Shown one piece after another: positions 52,682 to 64,000 of a DNA stretch of 64,000 nt. This DNA comes from Gliomastix tumulicola (lineage: Eukaryota > Ascomycota > Sordariomycetes > Hypocreales > Bionectriaceae). The notes under the pieces are model-generated. The model was not told the DNA's origin, made no database searches, and was given only the letters and a program-made list of their open reading frames with translations. Each line of letters starts with the position of its first letter. Positions within the stretch are counted from its first letter, which is position 1. The position numbers and the translations under genes were made by a program. Where the stretch lies: assembly GCA_001599755.1 (NCBI GenBank), contig BCHX01000002.1, positions 1,364,001 to 1,428,000 on the forward strand, in the 5' to 3' direction.

Positions 52682-55600
52682 GTTGCGAAAGTGGTCTGAG
52701 GACCCTGGGGACAACTGAGCCTAGGGAAATATCGGATGGAAGGCGGGAGACGAGAGTGTTATGGACTTCAGTCGGAGAGTGGTCCGAGGGGGGACAAAAG
52801 GGGGAGGGGGGGCGCGGCCTCGGGATGTTTTCGTGTGTCAATGGTCTGTGGCCAGTATCCAGAGGGACACGAGTCTAAATCAACGTCACACAAGAGCAAG
52901 AGCCCCGAAGGCGTAGTGAAGGAAGAGGAGTAGTAAGAGGAGGGGAAGGGAGGAGAGTGGTGAGGCGTTGAGAAGACGAGATGGAAACCGACGTCGAGAC
53001 GAGTTCACGATGCTCCAAGTATTTAAACCCTTCTCCAACAAGTGACCATCCCTCCCATCCCGCGCGCGAGCTGCCTCCTAGCACACAATACGACACAGTG
53101 GTAAGAAGGGTTGCAGCATCAGGTGGCCATACCTGCTACGACACTGGCTCATCCAATCCTGGTGAGAACTCTCGTCCCTAGTCACCGCTTCAGCTCGAAA
53201 GTTCCCCGTTGTTCCCAGATATGGTCCCTGACACCTTCTCCTTTCTCATTGGCCAGCAGGCGGTGATAGCATCACGGAGGGACGATGCAATAGCAAGGGC
53301 CGGGCGGGCGTGAATACGCGGGTAACCCGTTTCTGCAACCATCCGGCTGCATCCCACCGGGTACTTTCTCACTCTATAGACACCCTTTCACTCCGGGACC
53401 ACAGGGGAGGGGAGGGGGGGGATTGCGTCTTTCTGCGCCATGCATGGAAGGGAAGGGGGACTGGCATGCAATGTGACCTCACAGTGGAAACGGACGACGT
53501 CGTAGACTTGTTCAGTACCCCCTTGCCGTCCTGCCGATCCTACTGCCTCTCGACGTTTCTCCTCACCTCGCGAGGTACCTCCCAGGTAGCGTCTCTGAGG
53601 AAACATTGGTAGAAACGAAGCTTTTAGGGTGGTAGTGAACATCGAAACCCCCAAAGTGCCTTCCCGATGCGTGAGTGGCCCTGCCATGTCGAAGAGCTGT
53701 TGATCACTCCCCCTCCCCCCTCCCAGTCACACCAAACTAGCTCGTGGAGGGGGGGTGTTTCTCTCGAACCGTTGCACACACACAGGAACTCATCGCTGAA
53801 CTGTGTGTCTCTCTGGACAGAGTTTCAACGCCGAAGAGCGAGCTAACGACGAAGGAGGGGGAGTGGCGGGCTAGAAGGGCTAGAAGGAGGGGAACCATGA
53901 AGAACGACAGGCCCGTGAGGAGAAGATGGTGAGGAGGCGGCTCGACGACGCACTTTCATTGGAGGAGCTTGATTATCCACGGCGACCACAGAGCCGTTCC
54001 CTGGATGTTCCTCGATGCACGAAAGGTCGGTGCCTGTTCACAGCGACTATCACTTGCATACGAGACAGACAGCCCAGCCCCAACCACTTCTAGCGTCGTG
54101 TATGTAAATAGAAGTCCTATACGCGCGCGCACACAGTCAGCACAACGAAACTTACGCACAGACAGGCGGACGAGGATCATATACGGCACCCATATACCCA
54201 CGTAACTACCGTCTATGTACGATAAGTTCCCTACAGGCCTAACCCAGCCAGCGGTTAGTTAACCTGTTGCCGAGGCGAGGAGGAGGAGGAGGAGGAGGAG
54301 GAGAGGAGAGGAGAACGGCTCCTCAACAACCCCACGAAGCTAGCTGCTCGTAGCCTAAATCCGCCTGCAGACTAGCTTGCTCAGGCCTGTCCGTTTGGGG
54401 AAGAACTCGAGCTCGGCTGTGGAGAACAGACCGGCCGGCGCTTTCGCCCATTCGCAGGTCCGATCCCTGGAGCCCTGCAAAGTCCCACCATATCGATGCG
54501 TGTGCATCTTGTATCTAACTATCTATGAGCCGGACGCCCCCTCTCTTCTCCTTGCCAAGCCGTCAGCAGACTGTGCCGCTTAGCCGGTAGTTCTGCTGGC
54601 GATGCAACTCTGCCAGATTGAAGTGTTGTGACGATTGCCTTTCACAGCCGGGTTGCGTCGAGGCAGACATACAGAAGTGCTGTCCCCTTCGTACATATGC
54701 ACACGCCTCGCGAACCCTCCGAGACAACGGCGAACCGCCGGGCAGACCAGCTGGGACAAGGGCTGAGACACAGCGAAACCATTTCCCCCACTTGAGGCTG
54801 ATAACGCCGAGACCTCCCCGGATTTCCATTGTAGCGTCCCCCAGCGGCAGCATCCGCTATGGAGAGACTTTGTGGGTTTCTTTCTGCCCTCTCTTTCGCC
54901 CGTAGATTTTTTATTTTTTTCTTCAAGGTTCTTTTGTTTCGTCTTTTTCCCCTATCTCTCACTGTTCTTCATCCTTTCCATCGCACCAAAACTACTCCGT
55001 TCCCGGACGCAGGAAGAGGCCTCCGTGACGGAGCCCCCTGTTCCCGTTCACGATGCAGCTCGGGATATTCGACGATAGCCAGAGGAGGAGCCCTCCACAG
55101 GTGGTATACATGGAGGTGTACGATGTGTCTTAAGTCCGCACGATAGTAACAGTCTCAGAAAGGGGGGGGGGATAGACGGGAAAGAAACCCGGTGGCTGGA
55201 GGCTAACTGCTCCTGTGTGGGCTCCCCTGACCGACCGACCCCTAGGACAAGTGTGACATGACTCGTCCTTCACACTGTCCGGTGCTGATGACGCGGCCTT
55301 GACAGGTAGCTTATGAGTCTAGTCCTGCCTTAGTCGTCCGTCCTTAAGACGATTAAGCTTAGATTTTGTCGTTCATCCTCTTCCCACCTCTCAAGGAAAA
55401 GTGTCCGAGAAAGTTCGATACTCGATGTTGTTACCTAAGGGGAGCTTGGCTTTGCCTTGGCCAGTTGAGGGGACAAGACGAGAGGCGTTCTCTAGCTTCA
55501 TCGGACAAACAAGGTCATGTGTCGTCCCAGATGGAGAACAGAAGTTTCGCGATAGCCTGTCTGTCCGCTCGAGGTCCAGCCAATATTGTGCCGAACTCCC

Positions 55601-57542
55601 TTCTCGGAACTACGAGCTGAAGAAAACGTGAAAATCGAATATCTACGAGGCCTCCGGCGTAATAGATGAGATTGGGAATCTCGGAGAGAACACGACGGGA
55701 CCCTGGACACCGCTAGAGTGGCGTTTCTGCCCTGGCCACAAGAGAGTCGCAGAGCAGCTTACCATTCCGAGCTTTCTGTCCCGCCGCCGAGCCAGCACAG
55801 CTATGACCTCCAGGACGTCCGTGACCATGCCTCCGAGGCGCCTCCTCCGCCCACGCTACACTCCATCGTCTTTAGAGCAGGTGCCTGGACCAAGGAGGAG
55901 AGCCCACACGCACTAGAGTGTATGCGAGGAAAGGGGGGGGTGTCTCCTCCCTCGGTGGCCTCTCCCACGGCAGCTGCTCCTCAACAACAGACTACCCGAA
56001 ATCAAGGCCTCGACGATCGCGAACAAAGTCCAGAGTAGCGCCGGACGTCTGTCGGTATATCTGGGATACCGACATATGGCCGTGTTTCCGTGGCTTCAAT
56101 AAGGTTTCTTCGGCATGGCAGGGGGTTGTCTGATGGTGGTGGTGCGTGCGAGCGTTCGGAGAGAGGCGTGGTGGTGATGTGGTGGGTGCCGTCACATCGT
56201 CTCGCTGGCCTTGCATGCCCTCCAGATACCACGCCCTCTCGGGCATACTCCTCGGCATCATTCTAGAAGTAGAACAATGCTTTCTTTGCTCATTGATCTT
56301 GAGACTTGTCAATTGCTTCGAGCGTTGCTCTCCCAAGTGACGGACGTAGCTTGGGGATGGGCTTCGCAAGCGTAACCATCTCGGATCTCCGCACCAACGA
56401 ATTCCTCCTCACCAGAACGACCGCTTCTTCCCCTCAAATTATCCGCCGGACCAGGTGAGACGAAAGAGGGGACCAAGCAAGGATACCGTCGAAGGGGGAC
56501 GCACAAGCCAAGGTGCGGTGAGGTCGGCAAGTCAGTGCCGGGTCCATGAGAAGGGGTGAATGTAACCGTACGAAGCAACCCCCCTGCTCCCCGTTCCCAT
56601 ATCTCTTTTCCTTGGCCGAAAGACGCACGTACACCTTACCTTGCATTCATCAATCTATATGAATGCAAGATGAAATAGCGCCATAGGAACCAGCACGTGA
56701 GAGCTGTATGAGCAGCTATTTGCGGTTAGGACTCGTTTCGAGGAAGGAGGGCGAAATCCGAGCAATCGACGATTCCACTCCGAGAACGAGTCGAAGCTGG
56801 CTGGAAGCGGCTCTTGGTTGTTTGTTGTTTGAAACTTGGCAATTTCTCTAGGATTCAAAGCCGCAGGTCGAGTTCGAACTGGCAGGATCGGCGGTGGAGA
56901 GTCGCCGCGAGCGAGGGAATGCCGTTTGGCCCAATTCTATTTAGAGTGCTCTGCTAGAGGCGGTATTCACTCCGTTCTGGAGCTTCGTGTCGGTTTCGAC
57001 ACCAAACGGCGCTTCTCCTCCATGATAGCGAAGGGGAGCCGAGGAGGAGAAAATTGCGGAGCCACTTGTCCTCAGGGCCGAATGCTCACATGAGGCAAAT
57101 CAAGGTTACCTGTCAAGGACTGGCTGATCTTGATCCCTGTACTGCTCATGCTCCTGAAATGGGTCTCGCTCAGTCGATGGTGCCGCGCGTCTGGTTGGAG
57201 AGCGACGGACGGTGTGCTTATGTGAGTTGTCCGATAGTCTAGCTTGCTGTTGGACAGCGTAGAGGGAATCAATCGTGTGGTCTTGCCAGGGCAACTCGTC
57301 TTCTGTCGAGAGTAAGTCAGGCACAATTAGTAAAAAAGTTCGAGTCTGTAGTATCAATTCCATCACACGTAGGAAGCATTCATTTGGCTATGCTCAATCA
57401 ATTTTGTCCTAGCCGTAATGTACATACTAGTCAAAGAAAGAAAATCCAAGTCGAGGCATGTAGTAGCGCCCCGGTGTGTGTAGCTTGCGGTGTATCTCGT
57501 CGTTCCCTAGATCATGTCCAAAAAGTCGTCCTCGCGATCCCT
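52682..57542. other. 4.9-kb gene-poor region
   Basis: This is the largest gap in the window, from the sulfate permease ATG to the oxalate decarboxylase stop. No frame resembles a conserved protein on either strand. It contains pyrimidine- and purine-rich runs, a GAG array (54278-54312), a CGCGCG run (54122-54130), poly-T near 54906-54920 and several G tracts (53404-53422, 55160-55170). The first few hundred bases hold the permease promoter. Confidence 0.5.
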
Positions 57543-59241
57543 CTAAGGCCTCCTGACCTCGTCCTTGTGCGCGTCCTTGACCTGCTCCCAGAACTTCTCG
57601 CCATTCTCCTTGTCGTCGGCGAACATGGTGTCGATGACCATGCGCTGAGGGGTCTCGCCCAGCCACTGGAAGAGAGAGAAGTCGCGGAACTTGTCGGTGC
57701 GGAAGATCTCGAGCATCTCCAGGGGCTCGTCGCCAATGTTCTGCACGAAGTGACCCATGTTCTTGGGCACGATGCCGACATCACCAGGTCCGTAGTTGAA
57801 GGTCCGGGCGTTACCCTCCGCAGCAAAGATGGTAACACGAGCGCGGCCGCGGATGAAGAAGGACCACTCGTCGGCGAGAGGGTGCCAGTGCGACTCGCGG
57901 AGGGCGCCGGGCTCGATGATGACGTGGGCCGAGGCGATGGTCTTGCTGAGGGGGAAGTTGGTCGAGTCGGCGATGCGGACTTCGCCGCCCGACTTCTTCT
58001 CGGGCTCCTGGTCGAGCATGCGGTGTGTGAACTGGTACTGGCTCTTCTTGACCTCGCGGCCCGTGGGCTTCTCGTCCTCGATGGGTCCGGGCACGGAGCC
58101 CTTGAAGATGTACTTCTCGCTCTTGGGGAGGTGGTTGAAGACCTCGGGGGCGAGGTGGAAGTTGTCTGCGATTACCGACTTGGGGGTGTGGGCGAGCCAG
58201 TCGGTCAGGACGAACGTGGACTCCTCGGAGAAGTAGCCCGAGTCGAAGATGAGGAGGAACTCGGTTCCGTTCTCACCAAGACCCTGCAGGGAGTGAGGGA
58301 CACCGGAGGGGAAGTACCAGAGGTCGCCCTGTAGAATTGAAAGTCAGTGCCACGGTTAATAGATATATTTTTTGGCGATGCTTCAATTGCTGCGGCGTGT
58401 GTAGGGGAGGAAGGCGCAAGGAGGAACGAGACAGCGCCTTCCCGGAATGCGCGCCTGAACTTGGGGAAGGAGCGCCCTTCTTCTTTGCCTTGCTCCTGCC
58501 TCGCTTGCTTTCCGAGCTTGACCCGAGATCCTTTCACACAATGTTCAATCGCAACTGAAGAATGCTAGACGACTCACCTTCTTGAGGTCATCAATGAAGT
58601 TGCCGCCCTCGTAGTCCAGCGCGGTGATTCGGACCTCGCCGTCGAGGACGTACGCCCACTCCGCCTCCTTGTGCCAATGCAGCTCTCGGATGGCGCCTAT
58701 ACCAAGCACACTGGGTTAGTATTGGGGCTCAGGCAATGATCGCATCTTGATGTGACGAACCTCGGTCAAGTCGCATGTTCACACCAGCAAGCTCAATGCT
58801 GGTGGGGAGCTCGCGGACCGTCGTCTGGCGGGTCCAGCCGCCCTCCTCAATGCGGATGTGCGAGTCCGCAAAGCTCCAGCGCATGTTGGCGATCTGGCCG
58901 TGGTCGGTGCTGGGCGGGCGGACAAGATCCGGGTCCTGGCGCGAGCGCTCCTTGTTCCAGGGACCGAGGACGGATGCGCCCCGGCCGTTCCTCCAGGGAA
59001 GAGGGTCGAGGTCTTCGGACTCGGGGTCGACGGGGTAGTCGTAAGGATCGTAATGATCCGGGGTGTACGGGGTTCCCCGCGAGGACGAGGAGGACGAGGA
59101 CGAAGACGAGTCAGAGACGGAGGAGCCGCCCTTGAGCTCCAGCCCGTTGAGCAGACGCTGCCTCGGGCTGTCCATGTGAGGGAGGGCAGCAACCAGGCTG
59201 CCCGAGCCCATGAGGAGCATTTGGGAGAGAGTGAGCTTCAT
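57543..59241 (-). CDS. Oxalate decarboxylase (secreted bicupin)
   Basis: Exons 58761-59241, 58578-58696 and 57543-58328, with introns of 64 and 249 nt, give 461 residues. The signal peptide MKLTLSQMLLMGSGSLVAA is followed by a Ser-rich linker and a PYTPDHYDPYDYPVDPES stretch. Cupin 1 has IRELHWHKEAEWAYVLDGEV (about residue 162), cupin 2 ESHWHPLADEWSFFIRGRAR (about 346); each carries the HxH...E metal ligands, and PGDVGIVPKNMGHFVQNIGD gives the second-domain His. This pattern is that of manganese-dependent OxdC, which turns oxalate to formate and CO2 outside the cell or in the wall. Domain order and length fit fungal OxdC. Oxalate oxidase activity or relaxed substrate use cannot be excluded. 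The 249-nt second intron is long for this genome. Confidence 0.9.
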
Positions 59242-60393
59242 GATGGAGCAATTCAATTGATCCGGGAGTATGACGCGACAGTTGGGAAGCTCGAGAACAT
59301 ACAGCTTCAGGCACGGGGCGGTGTAAAGGAGGGTAGGAGGGAAGAGCAATGGGACGAGGGCTCTCTTGGGGTTTATACTCTGCCCGCAGTACCACACAGA
59401 GCTCCATGGAGCTGGAGCTGGAGCCGGAGCTCCCTATCAAGCAGCGGTTGTCGTAATCTCGACTCATCCTCGGCCAATGGCGCCATCATTGCCGAATGGG
59501 AGCAGAGAAAGTTCAGGGTTGGATCAATTGGCTCCAGCACAGAGGCTGCCACTAACGACCTACCTAGCTTGCTAGCTTGGCCGTCGCCTGCGTGCATTGC
59601 GACAATGCGAACGTCCAGACGCAGGACCCCTCGTCAAGAAAAAAGATCCAGCAGGGGTTCCAACGCCGAGTCAAGTCCGACGACCCTGGAGACGGTGCTG
59701 ACGACGGTCCGCATGCGACTGTGTGTAAGTGCCGCTCCAGCGGTCCAGGTACGAGCTACACGCACTCCCCGAGGTTCCATCAGGGGCTCCCAGCTACTCC
59801 CTAACCCTGTCGCTTGGCCAATTGGGCGTTTCATTCGACAATTGCCGTCGTCAACCGCTCAGCATCCTCGTCGACGGATGGATGAATCCAGGTGGTTACG
59901 TACGCTCTCCCACGCCGAGCGTGACCAGCTGTGGGTTTTCTTAGCGCCGGGGGAGCATCAGCTCTCAGTGGAATTGAGTAATTGAGCGCCGCTAGTTTGG
60001 GGTCTGAACCACCGATAGCTCCAATGGCGACATTGACGAGCCCCATCGCTTCCGCGCTCCTCTGATCGTCTGGACTTTGTTATCGGCATGCCTCCACGTC
60101 CAGATTTTTTCTTAAACAGCACGTGGACGGGGGAAAATATCTCGCAAGTCTTGCGCGAGCTTGTTCGATCGCACTCCTCTACTCTTCTAAAGCGAGATCT
60201 TCGACTTAGCTGGCTAAGTGTCGAAGCAAGCTCCTCGAGCCCATCTCGGTCCTCCTCGCGAGACTCATTGCCTCGTGCAGCCTCGTCCGTTTACGGAGCA
60301 CGTCCAGCCGAAACTCGCTGCCACAAGCTCAATTGAACAAACACATCTACGCACGAGACCAATTCTGTTCCTCGCTTCATTTCCAGGTCCAGA
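59242..60393. other. Divergent region between oxalate decarboxylase and the YoaK-like gene
   Basis: 1.15 kb of shared upstream sequence. GGAGCT/GAGCTG-type repeats occur near 59403-59432 close to the oxalate decarboxylase leader. No gene is supported. Confidence 0.5.
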
Positions 60394-61262
60394 ATGAGCA
60401 ACTCGGAGCGTTTCCCTGCCAATGGCAACGGCGACGAGGAGACTCCCCTCCTTGGCAGTCGCAAGCCGCCGTCCCAGTCCAGTGTCGTCAAATTTCGCAA
60501 GTGTATGACACAGGAAGTCACTCGCGACTGGGCCGACCTCGTCCTGCTGAGCTGCTACGTCGTCACCGGTCTCCTCGACTCGGCGTCGACACAGGTCTGG
60601 GGAGCTTTCGTCTCCATGCAGACAGGTGAGTCGCTGATGAAGCGCCTCCAGCGCGAGCTTTCTTCTAACTCGGATATCCAGGCAACACCGTCTACGTCGG
60701 ACTTGGACTCGCCTCGCTCGTCTCGCCCCCACCGGTGAGCCGACTCTGGAAGTCGGGCATCTCCCTCCTGTCTTTCTGCATCGGCTCCTTCTTCTTTGCC
60801 CGCTTCCACCGATACTTCTCTCCCAAGCGTCGTTGGGTCCTCGTCGCATCCTTCGCCGTCCAAATGCTTCTCACCGTTGCGGCCGCGCTCATTGTCACGC
60901 TCACTCCTCCGTCGACGGACAAGGACTACGTCGGCTGGAATGTCCTTGTGCCCCTCGCCCTCGTCGCCTTCCAGAGCTGCGGACAGGCCGTGGCCAGCCG
61001 CGCCCTCAAGTACAACCCGTATACCAGCGTTGTTCTCACCAGCATCTACTGCGACTTGTTCTCGGACCAAGACCTGTTCGCGGCTAAGAACGTGGAGCGC
61101 AACCGCCGTGCCGCTGCGCCGATCCTGCTTCTGCTGGGCGCCGTCGGCGGCGGGCTGTTCTCGCATAGCTCGATTGGAATTATGGGCGCACTGTGGCTGG
61201 CAGCTTTCTTGAAGTTCCTCATGGTCGTCTCCTGGTTCTTCTGGCCTGCGGAGAAGGAGTAA
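60394..61262 (+). CDS. DUF1275 (YoaK-like) integral membrane protein
   Basis: Exons 60394-60625 and 60682-61262, with a 56-nt intron (GTGAGT...CAG, phase 1), encode 270 residues. After a polar N-terminus (about 45 residues) there are about six hydrophobic segments: DLVLLSCYVVTGLLDSAS, NTVYVGLGLASLVSP, SGISLLSFCIGSFFFARF, WVLVASFAVQMLLTVAAALI, NVLVPLALVAFQSCGQAVAS and the C-terminal APILLLLGAVGGGLF plus ALWLAAFLKFLMVVSWFFW. The first helix with TGLLDSAS, the FVSMQTGNTVYVG junction and VVLTSIYCDL are hallmarks of DUF1275. The function of the family is unknown; bacterial and fungal members are assumed to be small-molecule transporters or membrane factors. It is divergent from oxalate decarboxylase, but I see nothing to link the two functionally. 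Confidence 0.9.
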
Positions 61263-64000
61263 GCCGATGGTGAGCTTTCATAGAGGGGGGTTGGAGAGGC
61301 ACTGTTTGATTTGCACATGGCGCCCAAAGAGGGATCTTCAAATACACGATAGAGGACCTAGATCACATTGTTTATACATAGCACATCTGGCCATGTTTGG
61401 TCAGGGAGACCACAGCCTGTCACTATCAACAACCGTTCGACATCATAGCTTTTTCATACCGAACATCAGCAAATACCATACAATCGTACTGAAATCCTGT
61501 TCATCGTGGAAACAAAACATCTGCCTGCTGTTTCTGTTGGGCGAACATGACCCTACTGCGTGTGCTGCGCAGTGGCTGGGAAGTCGTACGACAGCCTAGG
61601 TAGGTCTGATCTAGCAAGGACGTCTCACAACGTATCATATACGCGTACTAAATACTACACTGCACTTCTTCTAGAAGCCAAGGATAAGATGAACACTCGA
61701 GATACGGCTACAGCGCTTCAGGACTTCAGGACTTCAGGTTTCGGCGTGTAGCTACCCTACATGCTTCTCTACTCGACATTGCCAGCTAAGGAATCCGTAC
61801 TGGACATAGCTCCGGGGGAACACAGCGCTAACAGATTATTCCTTTTATTGGATAATATGAAACATTCGACGTTGAGATTATGAACATGCTTGGGCTTGAA
61901 AAGGTTCCAACGCAGCAGTGGTGACAAGGCAAAGAACGCTCGGAAGAGATATCTTCACTAGATATCTTCACTGGCGGTTGACAAGACCTTGCATAATCTC
62001 TGAATCAACGACTATCATCTAGCCAGGCGATACAATGCGGGGAAGGGGATTTTCAGTTGGCTCTAAGCTCGTTTTTGCTGTCATGGAGGTCAGTGACAGT
62101 TCAGAGAACAACCAGCATGAATCCGCATACGTAGAGACACGCTGGCAGCCAACGAGAAAATAAAGCTGCACCTCCATCTCTAGAATTCGACGCACTTGGG
62201 AACAACAGACTTCCTGAAAATGTGTCTCGGCGCGTCTGGACTCGTCGAGGTAGAGGTGCTGCTGGCTAATGGGAATGATCTATCTCCATCTCGCTCGAGT
62301 ACACGAAGAAGGTGACACTTGCTTGCCGCAGACAAAAGATCAGGTCTACTGAAAAGCTTGTACATGAACGACGGATGAATTTCCCCTATATTTGGTATTT
62401 GGTACACTGCGGATATTTTATCTGATCAAGATGAACCTGAGTTTCCCAAGGCCACCTCGTCGAAGAATCGGATGCAAAGTTCAGGGTAGCTCGAAAGCCG
62501 GCCCCACTCACGGCCGTCGCCGGAGCACAGGCGCCGATACTGAAGGCCGGAGCCCGGAGCCGATGTGGCAAGTCGCAAAGATCGAGATGCCTGACTCACG
62601 AAGGGCTTTAGAGTAGAGACATGGACGTCAGAATACCGACTGGCGACACAGTGGCTCGTCATCAATTCGTAATACCACAAAAGTTCCGGCGCGACGAGAA
62701 CGGCCAGCAAGGGCTGTTCGATCCTGATCGCTCAACCGCTTTGAAAGACTTCATCATCATCGGGCAGACAACTCGAGAAGCTTGTTCGCCGATATGACTC
62801 GCGATGAGCCAGCCTCACACAAATTTCATCAGCCGCACCGTCGACATCATTGCCTGCCTACCGTCACCCAAGCCAATAATTCCACGGGCAGCGGAGTCGA
62901 ATCTCCGGGCCGGTTGGAACGTGGTGGCTGTGCGCCGTGTGACGACGAAGATAAGGGAGGCTGGTCGCGCGCCGTGATCGACTAAAAACGGTGACGAACG
63001 AGACGGCGGCTAGCCGCATGGCTCATGACATCAACAGCATCGCAGAGACCTGTCTCGTCCCACTGTCATGATGCGGTATGATGGATCGCCCACGCCCATG
63101 ATCTCACCGGATGCAGCGTGCTGTGGTGGTGATGTGATGCCGGTGTTACGAAGAGCATCCTTCAGCCGCTGATTGGAGATGTCCTCGGGCGTAACCTGGA
63201 TGCAATATCAGCGAGGACGGCAAGTGATAGCATGGCCCTGGAGATGGAGGGGTTGTAATAATTCTTTCTGATTCCAACCCGTGTTCGCACTCCCTCCCGG
63301 AAAACGTGCCAGTGGGATGTGGCTGAAACTGCCGAGCGGCGGACAATCAAGCCGGCAGACGCTTGAGGCCTCCACAGTTGAAAAAAAAAACAGAGCCAGA
63401 CGGGAAGCAAAGAGACCCGAATTCCAGTGGACGTGTGGAAGAAACTGGGAGGGAACCCTGCCTGATTGGACCGCCCACAGTTGCTAGGCCTTGCTAGCCC
63501 GCCCCAGGACGCCTGGCGGGGCAGATTCTCGCCTAAAGTGAAGGGATGTGACGTCTTCAGCAGCGTCATCGCGGGGTTCACTCTGGCTGAACCCTCCCTT
63601 GGCGTGCAGTACCTGGGTACCTTAACCTAGACTGCCGACGTCGTTTCACTTCCGCGTGTGTGTGACCAGAAAAAATAATTGCGTGCAGACGGGGACTGAA
63701 ACGAAATAGAGAGAATGATAAATCCTTCCCGCTCCTGGTACTCACGGAGCTGCTAGGGGTTAATGAGATTAATGAGGAGTGGGAGACATTCTGGCGTCTT
63801 GCCGGCCTTACGTAAGTGTGCGAAATTTGAGACTCTCCCCTTTGCTGCGACTCCGGACAGGCTCCGGATTGGTCAGCAAGCCCAGCAGCAAAGAAGACGC
63901 AAAGCCAGTCCTGTTGTTGAGTGGGAGGAGTGAGGTGCCGTTGCATCCCTTTTTGGACGGTGTCCCAACGCGTCCTGGTGTGCGCCCCAGCCTCACGTGT
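61263..64000. other. 2.7-kb gene-poor right end
   Basis: 3' flank of the YoaK-like gene and then sequence without a recognisable gene. Small tandem repeats: CAGGACTT x2-3 at 61720-61738 and AGATATCTTCACT x2 at 61946-61971. The end of the window may belong to the flank of a gene outside it. Confidence 0.5.

Noticed and set aside
57384..58334. 316-codon + strand frame over oxalate decarboxylase
   Set aside because: Antisense shadow; the cupin motifs are on the minus strand.
58858..59985. 375-codon + strand frame over the first oxalate decarboxylase exon and its upstream region
   Set aside because: Starts inside the antisense of a real exon and runs into promoter sequence; composition is random.

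Overview
The window is nuclear DNA of a filamentous ascomycete (Pezizomycotina, most likely Sordariomycetes; I cannot name the species). It is GC-rich. Introns are short (mostly 50-100 nt) with GTRNGT...CTAAC...YAG signals. Several proteins match Neurospora/Fusarium-type families: Zn2Cys6 regulator, CPD photolyase, filamentous-type NEJ1/XLF, X325/BIM1-like copper protein and bicupin oxalate decarboxylase. All exon boundaries were placed by eye from splice signals, phase and protein continuity.

Layout. 1-2968 (+): 3' part of a large acidic, low-complexity, probably nuclear protein. 5023-6055 (-): ribosomal protein uL14, five exons. 6779-7190 (-): small very acidic protein in three exons. 10159-13104 (+): Zn2Cys6 transcription factor. 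13549-13764 (+): small secreted Cys protein, convergent with a NUDT19-like Nudix hydrolase at 13844-15020 (-). 15787-25064 is rich in DNA repair: SLX4 (-), eS21 (+), CPD photolyase (-) and NEJ1 (+), the last two head to head. 29461-31648 (-): forkhead transcription factor lying between two gene-poor stretches with many microsatellites. 35252-37181 (-): Cactin splicing factor. 38660-39438 (+): BIM1-like GPI-anchored copper protein. 39997-41871 (-): atypical protein kinase bracketed by three copies of a small palindromic repeat. 43935-45362 (+): unrecognised fungal protein. 46032-48062 (-): S9 prolyl-oligopeptidase-type peptidase. 48496-49645 (-): CECR5-type HAD hydrolase with an in-frame stop. 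50400-52681 (-): sulfate permease with STAS domain. 57543-59241 (-): oxalate decarboxylase. 60394-61262 (+): DUF1275/YoaK membrane protein.

About 30 kb of the window has no gene that I can support; the larger gaps are listed with what they hold. I see no gene cluster for a secondary metabolite and no intact transposon. I could not establish any tRNA or rRNA gene by eye.

The most unusual signals are: (i) a family of three 71-89 bp near-palindromic elements around the kinase gene, one of them sandwiched exactly between 55-66 bp direct repeats; (ii) a single in-frame TAG in the HAD gene followed by about 60 still-conserved codons, at a site compatible with a CpA-to-TpA change; (iii) a photolyase with two starts that would give a mitochondrial-type or a nuclear-type N-terminus; (iv) a KIGRIGG-type motif repeated three times in the NEJ1 tail.
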